From Aquabacterium sp. NJ1 (GTDB lineage Bacteria > Pseudomonadota > Gammaproteobacteria > Burkholderiales > Burkholderiaceae_C), in the NCBI RefSeq assembly GCF_000768065.1, contig NZ_JRKM01000001.1:682001-746000 (forward strand): DNA of 64,000 nt, in the 5' to 3' direction. Position numbers and translations under genes: made by a program. Below, piece by piece: positions 17,921 through 27,427 of this stretch; within the stretch, counting starts at the first letter, position 1; each line of letters opens with the position of its first letter. The notes under the pieces are model-generated. The model saw only the letters and a list, made by a program, of their open reading frames with translations, searched no databases and was not told the origin of the DNA.

Positions 17921-18772
17921 TCAGCGATGTAGGCCGGCTTCATCTGGCTCGTCGGTGGAGGTGGAAATCACGCTCACCGGCTTGCCCTTCATGCGCTTCC
18001 AGACATACACACCATAGCCCGAGACGCCATAGATCACGAACACGCCAAACAGCACGATGGGCGGGTGGATGGTGATCACGGCAATGCCCAGTGCGATGGC
18101 CACGATGGCGATGAAGGGCACGGTGCGGCGGAAGTTGACGTCCTTGAAGCTGTAGAACGGGATGTTGGTGACCATGGTGAGGCCCGCGTACAGCGTGAAA
18201 CCACAGGCCAGCCAGACCATGCCGTGCAGTGAACGCGCGGTTTCGCCCAGGTCGGTCACCACCCAGATCAGGCCCATGACCAGTGCAGCGGCGGCCGGGC
18301 TGGGCAGGCCCTGGAAGAAGCGCTTGTCCACCACGGCGATGTTGGTGTTGAAGCGTGCCAGGCGCAAGGCCGCACCCGAGCAGTACACAAAGGCGGCGAT
18401 CCAGCCCAGCTTGCCCATGTCCTTGAGTGCCCATTCGTAGGCGATCAACGCCGGTGCGGCGCCGAAGGACACCATGTCGGACAGGCTGTCCATCTGCTCG
18501 CCAAAGGCGCTTTGCGTGTTGGTCATGCGCGCCACACGGCCATCCAGGCTGTCGAGCACCATGGCGCAGAAGATGCCGACCGCAGCCTGGTCAAAATGGC
18601 CGTTCATGGCCATGACGATGGCGTAGAAGCCGCCAAACAGGGCAGCCAGGGTGAACAGATTGGGCAGGATGTAGATGCCCTTGCGACGCGGGCGTGGCGC
18701 GTCATCGGCATCGTCCAGGCTCAGATCCACGTTGGGATCCGCCTCTTGCGGGGAAACAGGTTGCACAGTCAA
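17921..18772 (-). CDS. pssA: CDP-diacylglycerol-serine O-phosphatidyltransferase
   Basis: 283 residues. The CDP-alcohol phosphotransferase motif D-G-x2-A-R-x8-G-x3-D-x3-D is complete (Asp77, Gly78, Ala81, Arg82, Gly91, Asp95, Asp99). About eight hydrophobic segments make it an inner-membrane protein of the type II PssA class. It makes phosphatidylserine, the substrate of the decarboxylase. Its ATG overlaps the psd stop by 4 bp, so the two are translationally coupled. leuA follows after the leader region, an arrangement common in Burkholderiales. Confidence 0.95.
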   Translation of the reverse strand: MTVQPVSPQEADPNVDLSLDDADDAPRPRRKGIYILPNLFTLAALFGGFYAIVMAMNGHFDQAAVGIFCAMVLDSLDGRVARMTNTQSAFGEQMDSLSDMVSFGAAPALIAYEWALKDMGKLGWIAAFVYCSGAALRLARFNTNIAVVDKRFFQGLPSPAAAALVMGLIWVVTDLGETARSLHGMVWLACGFTLYAGLTMVTNIPFYSFKDVNFRRTVPFIAIVAIALGIAVITIHPPIVLFGVFVIYGVSGYGVYVWKRMKGKPVSVISTSTDEPDEAGLHR

Positions 18773-19416
18773 GCCTTGTTCAGGGTTGCCAGAATGGTGG
18801 TGGTGGCCGAGACCTTGTCGCCGGGAGCGACCTTGGGCACGGCATTGGGTGGCAGGTAGACATCCACCCGCGCGCCAAAACGGATCAAACCGTAACGCTG
18901 ACCACGCGTGAGCGTGTCACCGGGCTTGACCCAGCACAGGATACGACGGGCAATGAGCCCCGCCACCTGCACCAGGGTGACCAACTGGCCGTTGGACTCG
19001 ATCACCAGCGCATTGCGCTCGTGATGCCGAGAAGCGGTGTCCAGATCCGTGTTCAGCAACTGGCCGGGAATGTACTCGACCTGGCGGATCACGCCGTCCA
19101 CGCTGGCGCGGTTGGCGTGCAGGTTGAACAGGCTCATGATCACGCTGATGCGCAGGGCATCGCGGTTGGCGTAGGGGTCACGGGCCTTTTCAATGCGCAC
19201 GATGCGGCCGTCTGCGGGAGACAGCACAACACCGGCCTGCGAGGGAATGGCACGCGGCGGGTCACGAAAATAAACCGCATGGAGCAGCAGCCCGGCCAGC
19301 GCCAGCACACTGGCAACCAAGGGGCCTTGCCAGGCCAGCGCCAACAGGCAAAGAAGCAGGAGTGCACCCAGAAAGGGCCAGTTGTCCCGACTCGGTAGGG
19401 GAAAAGGGAAACTCAT
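18769..19416 (-). CDS. psd: Phosphatidylserine decarboxylase-like protein with Ala at the pyruvoyl-forming position
   Basis: 215 residues, the short form of the PSD proenzyme with one or two N-terminal membrane segments (about 12-48). The family body is intact: [34 protein letters not shown] and the C-terminal [16 protein letters not shown]. In active relatives the last motif reads FGSRVDVYLP; that Ser is the self-cleavage site and becomes the pyruvoyl cofactor. Here the codon at 18871-18873 is GCG, Ala182, one base from TCG. By family chemistry this protein should neither mature nor decarboxylate. Either a second PSD exists elsewhere, or this is a non-catalytic paralogue, or the base is a sequencing error. 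It lies between the MscS gene and pssA. Confidence 0.9.
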   Translation of the reverse strand: MSFPFPLPSRDNWPFLGALLLLCLLALAWQGPLVASVLALAGLLLHAVYFRDPPRAIPSQAGVVLSPADGRIVRIEKARDPYANRDALRISVIMSLFNLHANRASVDGVIRQVEYIPGQLLNTDLDTASRHHERNALVIESNGQLVTLVQVAGLIARRILCWVKPGDTLTRGQRYGLIRFGARVDVYLPPNAVPKVAPGDKVSATTTILATLNKA

Positions 19417-19434
19417 CTTGCCGCGGAGGATAAC

Positions 19435-20718
19435 TCAAGCGGCGTTCACATGGTGCATGACCCGCTGCGGGTACGGAATGTCCACCCCCAGGCGGTTGAG
19501 CGTATCCAGGATCACCAGATTGACCGCCGAGCGCGCGCCCAGCTGGCCGTTTTCGGGGTCGGCGATCCAGAAGGCAATGGTCAACTCCAGCCCGTCAGAA
19601 GCAAAACTGCTGAGGAACACGGAGGCCGAAGGCTCCGCCACGACGCGGGGCACAGCGGTCACGGCATCCCGCAGCGCAGGCATCACCGTGGTCAGGTTGG
19701 TGCCATAACCCACCTGCACCACCGTGGTCAGCATGAGCTTGTTATCGGCCAGCGAAGCGTTTTCGACACGCTGCGTGATCAGCAACTCGTTGGGCACGAT
19801 GGATTCGCGGCCTGAAGAGGAGCGCAGCACCGTGTAGCGGGTGTTGATGTCGGTGATGCGGCCCTCGAAGTTGTCCACCTTGACCAGATCCCCGATGCGC
19901 AGGCTGCGTTCGGCCAGGATCACGAAGCCGCTGACATAGTTGGCCGCCAGTTTCTGCAGACCGAAACCCAGGCCTACGCCCACGGCGCCACCCAGCACGG
20001 ACAAGGCCGTCAGGTCGATGCCCGCCGCCGACAGAGCCATGATCAGCCCCAGGGTCAGCAAGATGGCGCGGATGGCGTTGGCGGCGATCTTGCGCAGGGA
20101 CAGGTTGTCCGTGGCGCCCTTGAGCAGCTTGTTTTCGATGGCCGACGACAGGCTCAAGCTCAGGATCAGCACCAGCACGGCGCTGAGCGAGCCTTCGATC
20201 AGGTTGCGCAGGCTGACCTGCGTGGCGCCGATCTTCCAGGTGATGTCTTCCAGCTCACCCATCACCATCGGCATGACGCCGGTCACCCACAGCACGGTGA
20301 CGATCCAGGCCAGCCAGGAGACGGTCCGCTCGACCACCCTCACCGTATGCGATTGAGGGAAAGCCACCCGCAGCACCTTGACCGTCAGTCGGATCACGGC
20401 CAGGGAGGCCAGCACCGGAATGACCAGCCGGAAGACCGTCAAGGGCAGCACGCCCAGGAACATGCGCCGGGCGGCCAGCGACAGGAACAGGGCCAACACA
20501 GGGAACAGCACCCCGTCCACCACATGGCGGCCAAACCAGACGGAATGGGGGTCCCCCTTGGCGCCACGCCACAGGCGCAGCAACAACCAGGACAGTGCCA
20601 GACAACCCAGCAAGATGCCGGCTTCGGCCAGGGCCGAGCGCTGCTGAAGCCCTTCAAGCAGTTGGATCAGTTCTTCGGAGGTGATGGGATGGGTGACCTG
20701 CGCGGTACTCACTGACAT
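19435..20718 (-). CDS. Mechanosensitive ion channel, MscS family
   Basis: 427 residues. Five or so N-terminal membrane helices precede the pore-lining helix and MscS beta-domain: LTALSVLGGAVGVGLGFGLQKLAANYVSGF (split here: GGAVGVGLGFGLQKLA is the Gly/Ala-packed pore helix) followed by RIGDLVKVDNFEGRITDI and the sequence VPNELLITQRVEN. A C-terminal domain ends VDIPYPQRV, as in other MscS proteins. It would open under membrane tension during osmotic downshock. It is 12 bp after the hydrolase gene and 18 bp before psd, suggesting an operon. Confidence 0.93.
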   Translation of the reverse strand: MSVSTAQVTHPITSEELIQLLEGLQQRSALAEAGILLGCLALSWLLLRLWRGAKGDPHSVWFGRHVVDGVLFPVLALFLSLAARRMFLGVLPLTVFRLVIPVLASLAVIRLTVKVLRVAFPQSHTVRVVERTVSWLAWIVTVLWVTGVMPMVMGELEDITWKIGATQVSLRNLIEGSLSAVLVLILSLSLSSAIENKLLKGATDNLSLRKIAANAIRAILLTLGLIMALSAAGIDLTALSVLGGAVGVGLGFGLQKLAANYVSGFVILAERSLRIGDLVKVDNFEGRITDINTRYTVLRSSSGRESIVPNELLITQRVENASLADNKLMLTTVVQVGYGTNLTTVMPALRDAVTAVPRVVAEPSASVFLSSFASDGLELTIAFWIADPENGQLGARSAVNLVILDTLNRLGVDIPYPQRVMHHVNAA

Positions 20719-20730
20719 GAAGGATGCGTA

Positions 20731-21666
20731 TTAGTTTTCGATCAAGGTGCGCACATGCGCCGCCACACTGCGGGCCAGCGCACTGAGGTTGTAGCCACCT
20801 TCCAGGCAGGAAACGATGCGCCCCTTGCTGTACTTGCCGGCCACTTCCATGATTTTCGCCGTGATCCAGGCGTAATCGGCTTCGACCATGCCCAGGCCAC
20901 CCATGTCGTCTTCGCGATGCGCATCAAAACCGGCGGAAATGAAGATCATCTCGGGCTGGAAATCCTCCAGGCGGTACAGCCAGTAGCTTTCCACCACATC
21001 CCGGATCAACTTGCCGTCGCTGCGGGCCGGCACGGGGATGTTGACCATGTTGCCCGCGCGGGACTCGGCCCCGCTGTACGGGTAGAAGGGGTGCTGGAAC
21101 AGGCCGACCATCAGCACGCGGTCGTCGCCGGCGAGGATGTCTTCGGTGCCGTTGCCATGGTGCACGTCGAAATCCACCACGGCGACCCGCTTGAGGCCCC
21201 GCACGTCCAGCGCATGGCGCGCAGCCACGGCCACGTTGTTGAAGAAACAGAACCCCATGGTCTGGTTGTGGGTGGCGTGGTGGCCAGGCGGGCGCACGGC
21301 GCAAAAGGCGTTGTCCAGCTTGCCGTCGATGACCGCGTCGGTGGCGGCAATGGCCGCGCCGGCCGCGCGCCAGGTGGCAGCGCGTGTGCCCGGGCTGGCC
21401 CAGGTGTCCGGATCCAGCGCGCGGGTATCCCCAGTGGCTTCGAGCTGCTGCAGGAAGTCGTCCAGCGTGAGGACGTAATTGAGGTCATGCGCCAGCGCCA
21501 GATCGGTGTTGCTGGCCAGCGGCACGTCGGGCGAGAGCATCAGAACGTCCAGCCCCTGCGCACGCAGTTGATCTTCGATGGCCCTGATGCGTTGGGGGCA
21601 TTCCGGGTGCCCTTCCCCCATGTCGTGGGCCAGGCAGTCTGTGTGTGAAAAATAGCCGGTTGCCAT
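20731..21666 (-). CDS. Histone deacetylase-like (acetylpolyamine/HDAC family) hydrolase
   Basis: 311 residues covering one HDAC domain. Visible: RPPGHHA with His129-His130, VVDFDVHHGNGT with zinc ligands Asp167 and His169, SAGFDAH with zinc ligand Asp248, and the LEGGYN loop bearing the catalytic Tyr. Bacterial members remove acetyl groups from polyamines, lysine or small molecules in the cytoplasm; the substrate cannot be decided. First gene of the minus-strand run toward mscS-psd-pssA. It is divergent to the moxR gene with only 49 bp between them. Confidence 0.94.
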   Translation of the reverse strand: MATGYFSHTDCLAHDMGEGHPECPQRIRAIEDQLRAQGLDVLMLSPDVPLASNTDLALAHDLNYVLTLDDFLQQLEATGDTRALDPDTWASPGTRAATWRAAGAAIAATDAVIDGKLDNAFCAVRPPGHHATHNQTMGFCFFNNVAVAARHALDVRGLKRVAVVDFDVHHGNGTEDILAGDDRVLMVGLFQHPFYPYSGAESRAGNMVNIPVPARSDGKLIRDVVESYWLYRLEDFQPEMIFISAGFDAHREDDMGGLGMVEADYAWITAKIMEVAGKYSKGRIVSCLEGGYNLSALARSVAAHVRTLIEN

Positions 21667-21679
21667 GGGTCAGCTTTGC

Positions 21680-21696
21680 CCCGCACGCGATGCGGG
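21680..21696. promoter_or_regulatory. Small inverted repeat in the HDAC/moxR divergent gap
   Basis: CCCGCA-CGCGA-TGCGGG in the 49-bp region between two divergent genes. It could be an operator or a leader hairpin; no regulator is indicated. Confidence 0.3.
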
Positions 21697-21715
21697 TTTG
21701 AGTTAATGTCGCGTC

Positions 21716-22684
21716 ATGCTGCGAAACGACTCGAACCACGTCCTGCCGACTGGCGGCGCCACGTCCATCAAGGGCTCGCAAATCACTCAGCTCATTGATC
21801 AGGTTAGCACGATCATTGTGGGCAAACGAGAGCAGGTGACCCTCAGCGTGATCTGCCTGCTTGCCTCAGGTCATCTTTTGATCGAAGACGTGCCAGGCGT
21901 GGGCAAAACGACCTTGTCGCAGGCGCTGTCACGCAGCCTGGGGCTGAGCTTTTCGCGCATCCAGTTCACCTCGGACCTGCTGCCCTCGGACCTGATCGGC
22001 GTGAGCGTGTACGAGCGCCAGAAAGAGGCTTTTGTGTTCCACCCCGGGCCAGTGTTTGCCCAGGTGCTGCTGGCCGACGAAATCAACCGCGCCGGGCCCC
22101 GCACGCAAAGCGCGCTGCTGGAAGCCATGGAAGAGCGGCAGGTGTCCGTCGAAGGCGAAACCCGCCCCCTGCCTGCCCCGTTTTTCGTGATCGCCACGCA
22201 AAACCCGTCCGAGCAACTGGGCACCCACCCTTTGCCCGAGTCGCAACTCGACCGTTTTGCAATGCGGCTGTCCCTGGGCTACCCGGATCCGGCTGCCGAG
22301 CGCGCCCTGCTCACCGGCGTCGACCGGCGCAGTGCAATGCAGGCTTTGCAACCGGTGATCACGCCGGCGCAATGGCAACAATGGCAGGCACGTGTGGACG
22401 AGATTCATGTGGCCGACAGCCTGATTGATTACCTCCAGGCCTTGATCACGGCCACCCGGGATGGGCGCTGGTTCGCCCTGGGGCTGAGCCCACGAGCCGG
22501 CCTGTCGTTGCTGCGGCTGGCGCGTGCCCGCGCCATGGTGCTGGGCCGCCAGCACGTGTCGCCAGAAGACATCCAGGCGCTGTGGATACCCGCTGTGGCG
22601 CACCGGCTGATGCCTTTGCCGCAATCGGGCCGCAGCGCCGCGGCCCAGGCCCGCGCCCTGCTGGAGGCCACACCCGTCCCATGA
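21716..22684 (+). CDS. MoxR family AAA+ ATPase
   Basis: 322 residues. Walker A VPGVGKTT (59-66), Walker B VLLADEINRAGPRTQ, then FVIATQNPSEQLGTHPLPESQLDRF, the hallmark of the MoxR group. MoxR ATPases act as chaperones for partner proteins and are typically coded next to DUF58 and transglutaminase or VWA genes, as here. Its stop overlaps the start of the DUF58 gene by 4 bp. Confidence 0.95.
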   Translation: MLRNDSNHVLPTGGATSIKGSQITQLIDQVSTIIVGKREQVTLSVICLLASGHLLIEDVPGVGKTTLSQALSRSLGLSFSRIQFTSDLLPSDLIGVSVYERQKEAFVFHPGPVFAQVLLADEINRAGPRTQSALLEAMEERQVSVEGETRPLPAPFFVIATQNPSEQLGTHPLPESQLDRFAMRLSLGYPDPAAERALLTGVDRRSAMQALQPVITPAQWQQWQARVDEIHVADSLIDYLQALITATRDGRWFALGLSPRAGLSLLRLARARAMVLGRQHVSPEDIQALWIPAVAHRLMPLPQSGRSAAAQARALLEATPVP

Positions 22685-23787
22685 TGAGCCGGACTCGGGC
22701 GCCCCTGTCGAGTGGCCGCTTGCCAGCCGGCGTGAGCGGGATCAGCCAGCGCGTGTCGGCCTGGTGGGAAGCCAGGCTGCCCCGGCGCGACCAGCTCACC
22801 CTGAACCAGCGCAATCTCTACATCCTGCCCACCAAGGCGGGCTGGAGCTTTGCCCTGGTGTTCACCGTGCTCCTGCTGGCCTCGATCAACGAACAGGTCA
22901 ACCTGGGCTATGCGCTGAGCTTCCTGCTCGGTGGCGCCTCCATGGCGGCGCTCTACCAGACGCATGGCAACCTGCACGGCGTGAACCTGCGCCTGCTGAC
23001 CCTGCGCAGCGTGCACGCCGGCCAGGTGCTGCGCGTGGGCATCACCCTGAGCAACCAGCATCGCAAGCTGGGCCGCTACGGTTTGCGCATCACGGCGGGC
23101 CCCAAGGCGCCCGAAGGCACCACGGAAGGCCCTGGCTCACCCCAGCACGCCGAACTCAGCCCGGGCAGCGACTACACGGTCGAGGTGGACGTGGCCACGC
23201 ACCAGCGCGGCTGGTTGACGCTGCCCCGCATCACGATCGACACCTGCTTCCCGCTGGGCCTGTTTCGCGCATGGGCCTACTGGCTGCCGCAGACGCAAGT
23301 CCTGATCTGGCCCGCCCTGGACCCGCACGCCCCCACCCTGCCTCATGAGCACCGGGTGGTGTCGTCCGAGCAGTCTCATCGCACGACATCGGTGAGCACC
23401 GACATGCCGGAGGGCTTGCGGGACTATCGCCGAGGTGACCCTCAACGCTGGATCGCCTGGAAGAAATCCAGCCACGCACTGGCCTCCGGGACGGGCCTGG
23501 TCAGCCGCGAGCCGGCGCAAGGCCACAGCCCTGACCTCTGGCTGGACTTTGATCAGAGCCCCGGCATGAGCGGCCTGGATGCGGAGGCCCGCTTGTCCCG
23601 CCTGGCCAGTTGGTTGATCCAGGCGGAGCAACAGGCTTCGGCACAAGGCCCGGTTTATGGCTTGCGCCTGCCTGGCGTCACCCTGCCCTGCAACGCCGGG
23701 CCGCACCACCTGCGCCATTGCCTGGATACCCTGGCCGTCTGGGCGCCCGCTGGCGCTGATCAAGGCCGGCCGCAGGGGGCTGCATGA
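22681..23787 (+). CDS. DUF58 domain membrane protein
   Basis: 368 residues from the ATG at 22681 (a second ATG follows directly). Two hydrophobic helices lie at about 56-90 (WSFALVFTVLLLASI and LGYALSFLLGGASMAAL). The DUF58 core appears as STDMPEGLRDYRRGDPQRWIAWKKSSH at about 240-265 (quoted only by its key residues: Arg-Asp-Tyr, Gly-Asp-Pro, Trp, Lys). Role unknown; the family is coupled to MoxR ATPases. It overlaps the moxR stop and the next start by 4 bp each, so the three genes are translationally linked. Confidence 0.93.
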   Translation: MMSRTRAPLSSGRLPAGVSGISQRVSAWWEARLPRRDQLTLNQRNLYILPTKAGWSFALVFTVLLLASINEQVNLGYALSFLLGGASMAALYQTHGNLHGVNLRLLTLRSVHAGQVLRVGITLSNQHRKLGRYGLRITAGPKAPEGTTEGPGSPQHAELSPGSDYTVEVDVATHQRGWLTLPRITIDTCFPLGLFRAWAYWLPQTQVLIWPALDPHAPTLPHEHRVVSSEQSHRTTSVSTDMPEGLRDYRRGDPQRWIAWKKSSHALASGTGLVSREPAQGHSPDLWLDFDQSPGMSGLDAEARLSRLASWLIQAEQQASAQGPVYGLRLPGVTLPCNAGPHHLRHCLDTLAVWAPAGADQGRPQGAA

Positions 23788-25892
23788 AGCGGCTCAGCGC
23801 CACCGCCATCAGCCGGGAAGGCCGCGACAACCTGCTGTTGCTGGCCGTGCTCGCACTCAGCATCCTGCCGCACCTGCCGCGCCTGCCCTTGTGGTCATCC
23901 GTCAGCACAGGGCTGGCCATCGTCATCCGGGCCCGGCTGGCCTGGCGCGACGCCCCCCTGCCCCCGCGCTGGATCTTGCTGGTTTGCCTGGCTGTCGGCA
24001 TGGGCATGACGGTCTGGACCTTTCACACGCTGTTTGGCCGTGAAGCGGGGATCACGCTGGTCTGTTTGCTGGCCGGGCTCAAGACCCTGGAACTGCGGGC
24101 CCGCCGGGATGCCTTCGTGGTGACCTCGCTGGGCTTTTTCCTGATCCTGACCCAGTTTCTGTACTCGCAAAGCCTGTTCATCGCGGCGCTGATGCTCGTC
24201 GTGCTGATGGGCATGCTGACCTCGCTGGTGCTGGCGCAAAGGCCCATGGGCCGACCCAGCATCTGGTCTGCGGTCAAGATCGCGTGGCGTTGCGTGCTCA
24301 TGGGCATCCCGCTGATGCTGGCCCTGTATATCCTGTTCCCCCGCCTGGGGCCGCTTTGGAGCGTGCCCGCCGACGCTGGCCCGCGAACCGGGCTGTCCGA
24401 TCGCATCAAGCTCGGACACGTGGCCGAACTGGCCCAGGATGACTCGGTGGCCATGCGCGTGAAGTTCATTGACACCCCCCCCGTCACGGCCAAGTTGTAT
24501 TTCAGGGGGCCGGTGCTGGACTACTTTGATGGCCGCAACTGGGTGGCCCGCCCGCGGAGCCCGGAATCGGTCAGCGTGGACGAAGTCTTCCCGCCCACGC
24601 CCATCGGGCCGGGCACCCGCTACCAGATCACGCTGGAGCCCAGCAAAGTCAACACGGTACCGCTGCTGGACGGCACCTTGATGGCAGGCCCGACACCACC
24701 GCTCACCGAACCTCGTCTTGAACGCGAGGGCTTGAACTGGACAACGTCGCAATCCCTGGCGGACCGTACGCAGATCGACGCGCAAGCCTGGCTCAGCATC
24801 ACGCATGGCCCCAAGCTGGGTACGCCGCTGCTTCAGCCCTGGCTGCAGCTGCCTGGAGGCCTCAACCCCCGCACCCTGGCCTGGGCACAAGCGCTACTTC
24901 AACGCCCTGAGCTCAACACGGCCGACCCAAGAGGCCTCTCCAACGCGGTGTTGACCCACATCCGCCAAGGTGCCTACCGCTACACCATGACCCCAGGAGA
25001 CGACGGCACCGATGCCCAGGGCAGACCGGTGCGCGACCTGATTGACCACTTCTGGTTCGACACCCGCGAAGGCTTTTGCGAACACTACGCAACAGCCTAC
25101 GTGGTCATCATGCGGGCCATGGGCATCCCCAGCCGCGTGGTCACCGGTTTTCAAGGCGCCGAAATCAACCCGGTGGATGGCCTGTTTGTGGTCCGCAACA
25201 GCGACGCACATGCCTGGGCCGAGTTCTGGCAACCGGGCGAAGGCTGGGTGCGCGTGGACCCGACCGCAGCCGTGGCGCCGGAACGCATCGAGCGCCCGCG
25301 CCAGTCGATCGGCAACCGCGGCCCGCTGCAAAACGCCTTGTCCAGCATCAACCCGGCGGCCTGGGGCCGCATGCGCGACTACCTGGACGCGACCAACCAC
25401 CGCTGGAACGTCTGGGTGCTGCAGTACTCGCGCCACCGCCAGATGCAGCTGCTCAAGGACTGGGGCATGCCCTCGCCGAACTGGATGGACCTGGTCAGGC
25501 TGTGCGGCATCGTGATCATGTGCACCAGCTTGCTGGGCATCGGCTGGTTGTGGTGGACGCGGCCACGCACCCCTCGCACGCCGTGGAGACGGCCGCTGAT
25601 GCGTGTGCACCGGGCGCTGCAATCGGCCGGGCTGCCGCCACCCGACGCCAGCCCGATGCCGGCACCGGCCATGAGCTGGGCCGCACGCATCGAGCGCGTT
25701 GACGCACCTGGCGCGCTGCAGCCGGTACAACAGGCGCTGATCAACGCACTGCAGCAGCTCGATGCGCTGCGCTACGCACCGCATCAAGGCAGCACACGCG
25801 AAGCCCGCCAGCAGCGATCGGCCTTGATTCAAACGATTCAGCAACAGGCGCAACAGTGGCGCGCGATCAGGCGACGGGATCGGGCAAACTAG
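23784..25892 (+). CDS. TgpA-like membrane transglutaminase (DUF3488/DUF4129)
   Basis: 702 residues. The N-terminal part has about six membrane helices (DUF3488, residues 1-190), then a large extracytoplasmic region with a transglutaminase-like domain whose triad is visible: Cys432 in EGFCEHYA, His476 in DAHAWAEF and Asp492 in VRVDPTAA. One more helix (about 575-590) and a cytoplasmic DUF4129-like tail follow. Pseudomonas TgpA has the same plan and is needed for growth; its exact substrate is unsettled. Last gene of the moxR-DUF58-tgpA unit. Confidence 0.94.
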   Translation: MKRLSATAISREGRDNLLLLAVLALSILPHLPRLPLWSSVSTGLAIVIRARLAWRDAPLPPRWILLVCLAVGMGMTVWTFHTLFGREAGITLVCLLAGLKTLELRARRDAFVVTSLGFFLILTQFLYSQSLFIAALMLVVLMGMLTSLVLAQRPMGRPSIWSAVKIAWRCVLMGIPLMLALYILFPRLGPLWSVPADAGPRTGLSDRIKLGHVAELAQDDSVAMRVKFIDTPPVTAKLYFRGPVLDYFDGRNWVARPRSPESVSVDEVFPPTPIGPGTRYQITLEPSKVNTVPLLDGTLMAGPTPPLTEPRLEREGLNWTTSQSLADRTQIDAQAWLSITHGPKLGTPLLQPWLQLPGGLNPRTLAWAQALLQRPELNTADPRGLSNAVLTHIRQGAYRYTMTPGDDGTDAQGRPVRDLIDHFWFDTREGFCEHYATAYVVIMRAMGIPSRVVTGFQGAEINPVDGLFVVRNSDAHAWAEFWQPGEGWVRVDPTAAVAPERIERPRQSIGNRGPLQNALSSINPAAWGRMRDYLDATNHRWNVWVLQYSRHRQMQLLKDWGMPSPNWMDLVRLCGIVIMCTSLLGIGWLWWTRPRTPRTPWRRPLMRVHRALQSAGLPPPDASPMPAPAMSWAARIERVDAPGALQPVQQALINALQQLDALRYAPHQGSTREARQQRSALIQTIQQQAQQWRAIRRRDRAN

Positions 25893-25932
25893 GCTCATCC
25901 AGCTTCATGCGCATCCCGCGCCCTCTTTGAAC

Positions 25933-27147
25933 ATGCCTGCGGTGCCCCAAGCCACCATCATTTTTTGCCACCGCGGTGTGATCGCCGCCACCTTGTGTGC
26001 GTTCCTGGCGGCATGCGGCAGCAAGCCCCCAGTGCCAACACCGGGCTCCTTGCCCTCGTTGAGCATGTCCGACCTGCCCGCGCAAGCTGTCGAGGCGACA
26101 CCAGAAGAAGGCCTGTCTGCCACCGCCAGGCCCACCGCCGTGCCTGACAACGCTGTGCTGAGCACCCGGCCGTTGCAAGGCAACCCCTCGCCCGACGGCT
26201 ATGCGGCCCGCGAGGACGCCAGGCAGCTGGCCCATGAACTGGCCCAGGCGCAGGAGCTCAATGAAGCCTGGGTCTGGGAAGCGCTGTCCAAAGCCCGCTA
26301 CAAGGAAAGCGTGGCCAAGCTCATGATGCCCGCTGCCGCCGGCACGGCCAAGAACTGGGGTGTGTACCGCAGCCGGTTTGTCGAGCCCATCCGCATCCGG
26401 GCTGGCGTCAGTTTCTACCGTCGTCATGAGGGCGACCTCAAACGCGCAGAGGCCACCTATGGCGTGCCGGCCAGCATCGTCGCAGGGGTTCTGGGCGTGG
26501 AAACCATCTATGGCCGACAGACTGGCAATTTCCGCGTGCTGGACGTGCTCACCACCTTGACGCTGGACTTCCCCAAAGGCCGAAGTGACCGCAGTGCCTT
26601 TTTCAAGACCGAACTGGGCCAGTTCCTGAAACTGTGCCAGGAACAGCAACTGGAACCCGACACCGTGCTGGGCTCTTACGCCGGCGCGATCGGTTTACCG
26701 CAATTCATGCCCAGTTCGATCCGGCGTTACGCGGTGGACTTTGATGCCGACGGCCACATTGACCTGCTGCGCAGCCCGGTCGACGCCATTGGCAGCGTGG
26801 CCCACTACTTGGCCGAGCACGGCTGGCAACCCGAGTGGCCCGCCTATTTCGATATCAAGCCACCGCAAGACGATCAAGCCCTGGCCAAATTGCTGGCGCC
26901 CGATATCGTGCCCAGTTTCTCTGCCGCTGACATGCAAGGGCTGGGAGCCGCATTGTCAGCCAGTGGACAAAATCACCCCGGCCAACTGGCCCTGGTGCTT
27001 TTGCAAAACGGCAGCGAGGCACCAACACTGGTTGCCGGCACATCCAATTTCTACGCCATCACGCGCTACAACCAGTCCAGCTATTACGCCATGGCCGTGA
27101 TTCAACTGGGCGAAGCCGTATCCCGCGAGGCCGCACGATCAAATTGA
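25933..27147 (+). CDS. mltB: Lytic murein transglycosylase B
   Basis: 404 residues from the ATG at 25933 (a TTG two codons earlier is possible). A lipoprotein signal ends LAAC with Cys28 as lipid anchor. After a Pro/Thr-rich spacer the SLT_2 domain contains GVLGVETIYGRQTG with catalytic Glu190, and GSYAGAIGLPQFMPSSIRRYAVDFD. It cleaves the glycan strand of peptidoglycan to leave 1,6-anhydro ends. It follows the TgpA gene by 40 bp; read-through is possible. Confidence 0.95.
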   Translation: MPAVPQATIIFCHRGVIAATLCAFLAACGSKPPVPTPGSLPSLSMSDLPAQAVEATPEEGLSATARPTAVPDNAVLSTRPLQGNPSPDGYAAREDARQLAHELAQAQELNEAWVWEALSKARYKESVAKLMMPAAAGTAKNWGVYRSRFVEPIRIRAGVSFYRRHEGDLKRAEATYGVPASIVAGVLGVETIYGRQTGNFRVLDVLTTLTLDFPKGRSDRSAFFKTELGQFLKLCQEQQLEPDTVLGSYAGAIGLPQFMPSSIRRYAVDFDADGHIDLLRSPVDAIGSVAHYLAEHGWQPEWPAYFDIKPPQDDQALAKLLAPDIVPSFSAADMQGLGAALSASGQNHPGQLALVLLQNGSEAPTLVAGTSNFYAITRYNQSSYYAMAVIQLGEAVSREAARSN

Positions 27148-27283
27148 CTGCGTGTGTTCTCTGAAATTCCAGGCCGGAAAACAGCCCCTGAAGCATTGAA
27201 TGGCGGACAGCGCAAAGCGTGCACGTTTCACGCCATATACAGCAACGAGCGTGCGGGGCTTTACCGATGCCCACATATTCAGT

Positions 27284-27313
27284 TTGCACCGACATTTATT
27301 TTGTGTTTAGAAT
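27284..27313 (+). promoter_or_regulatory. Promoter of the H-NS family gene
   Basis: TTGCAC (27284-27289), 18-bp spacer, TAGAAT (27308-27313). Start near 27320 gives a leader of about 105 nt that carries a perfect 12-bp palindrome ACGCCCGGGCGT (27326-27337). The rest of 27148-27427 holds no gene. Confidence 0.6.
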
Positions 27314-27427
27314 TCGTGCAAGTTGACGCCCGGGCGTTCAAAGCATGAACGGGCCAGGCATGTCGACTGTTGGCATCTTCCAATAAGTATTCATTGCCCT
27401 TGATACCCGGGCCATAAAGGACACCAC

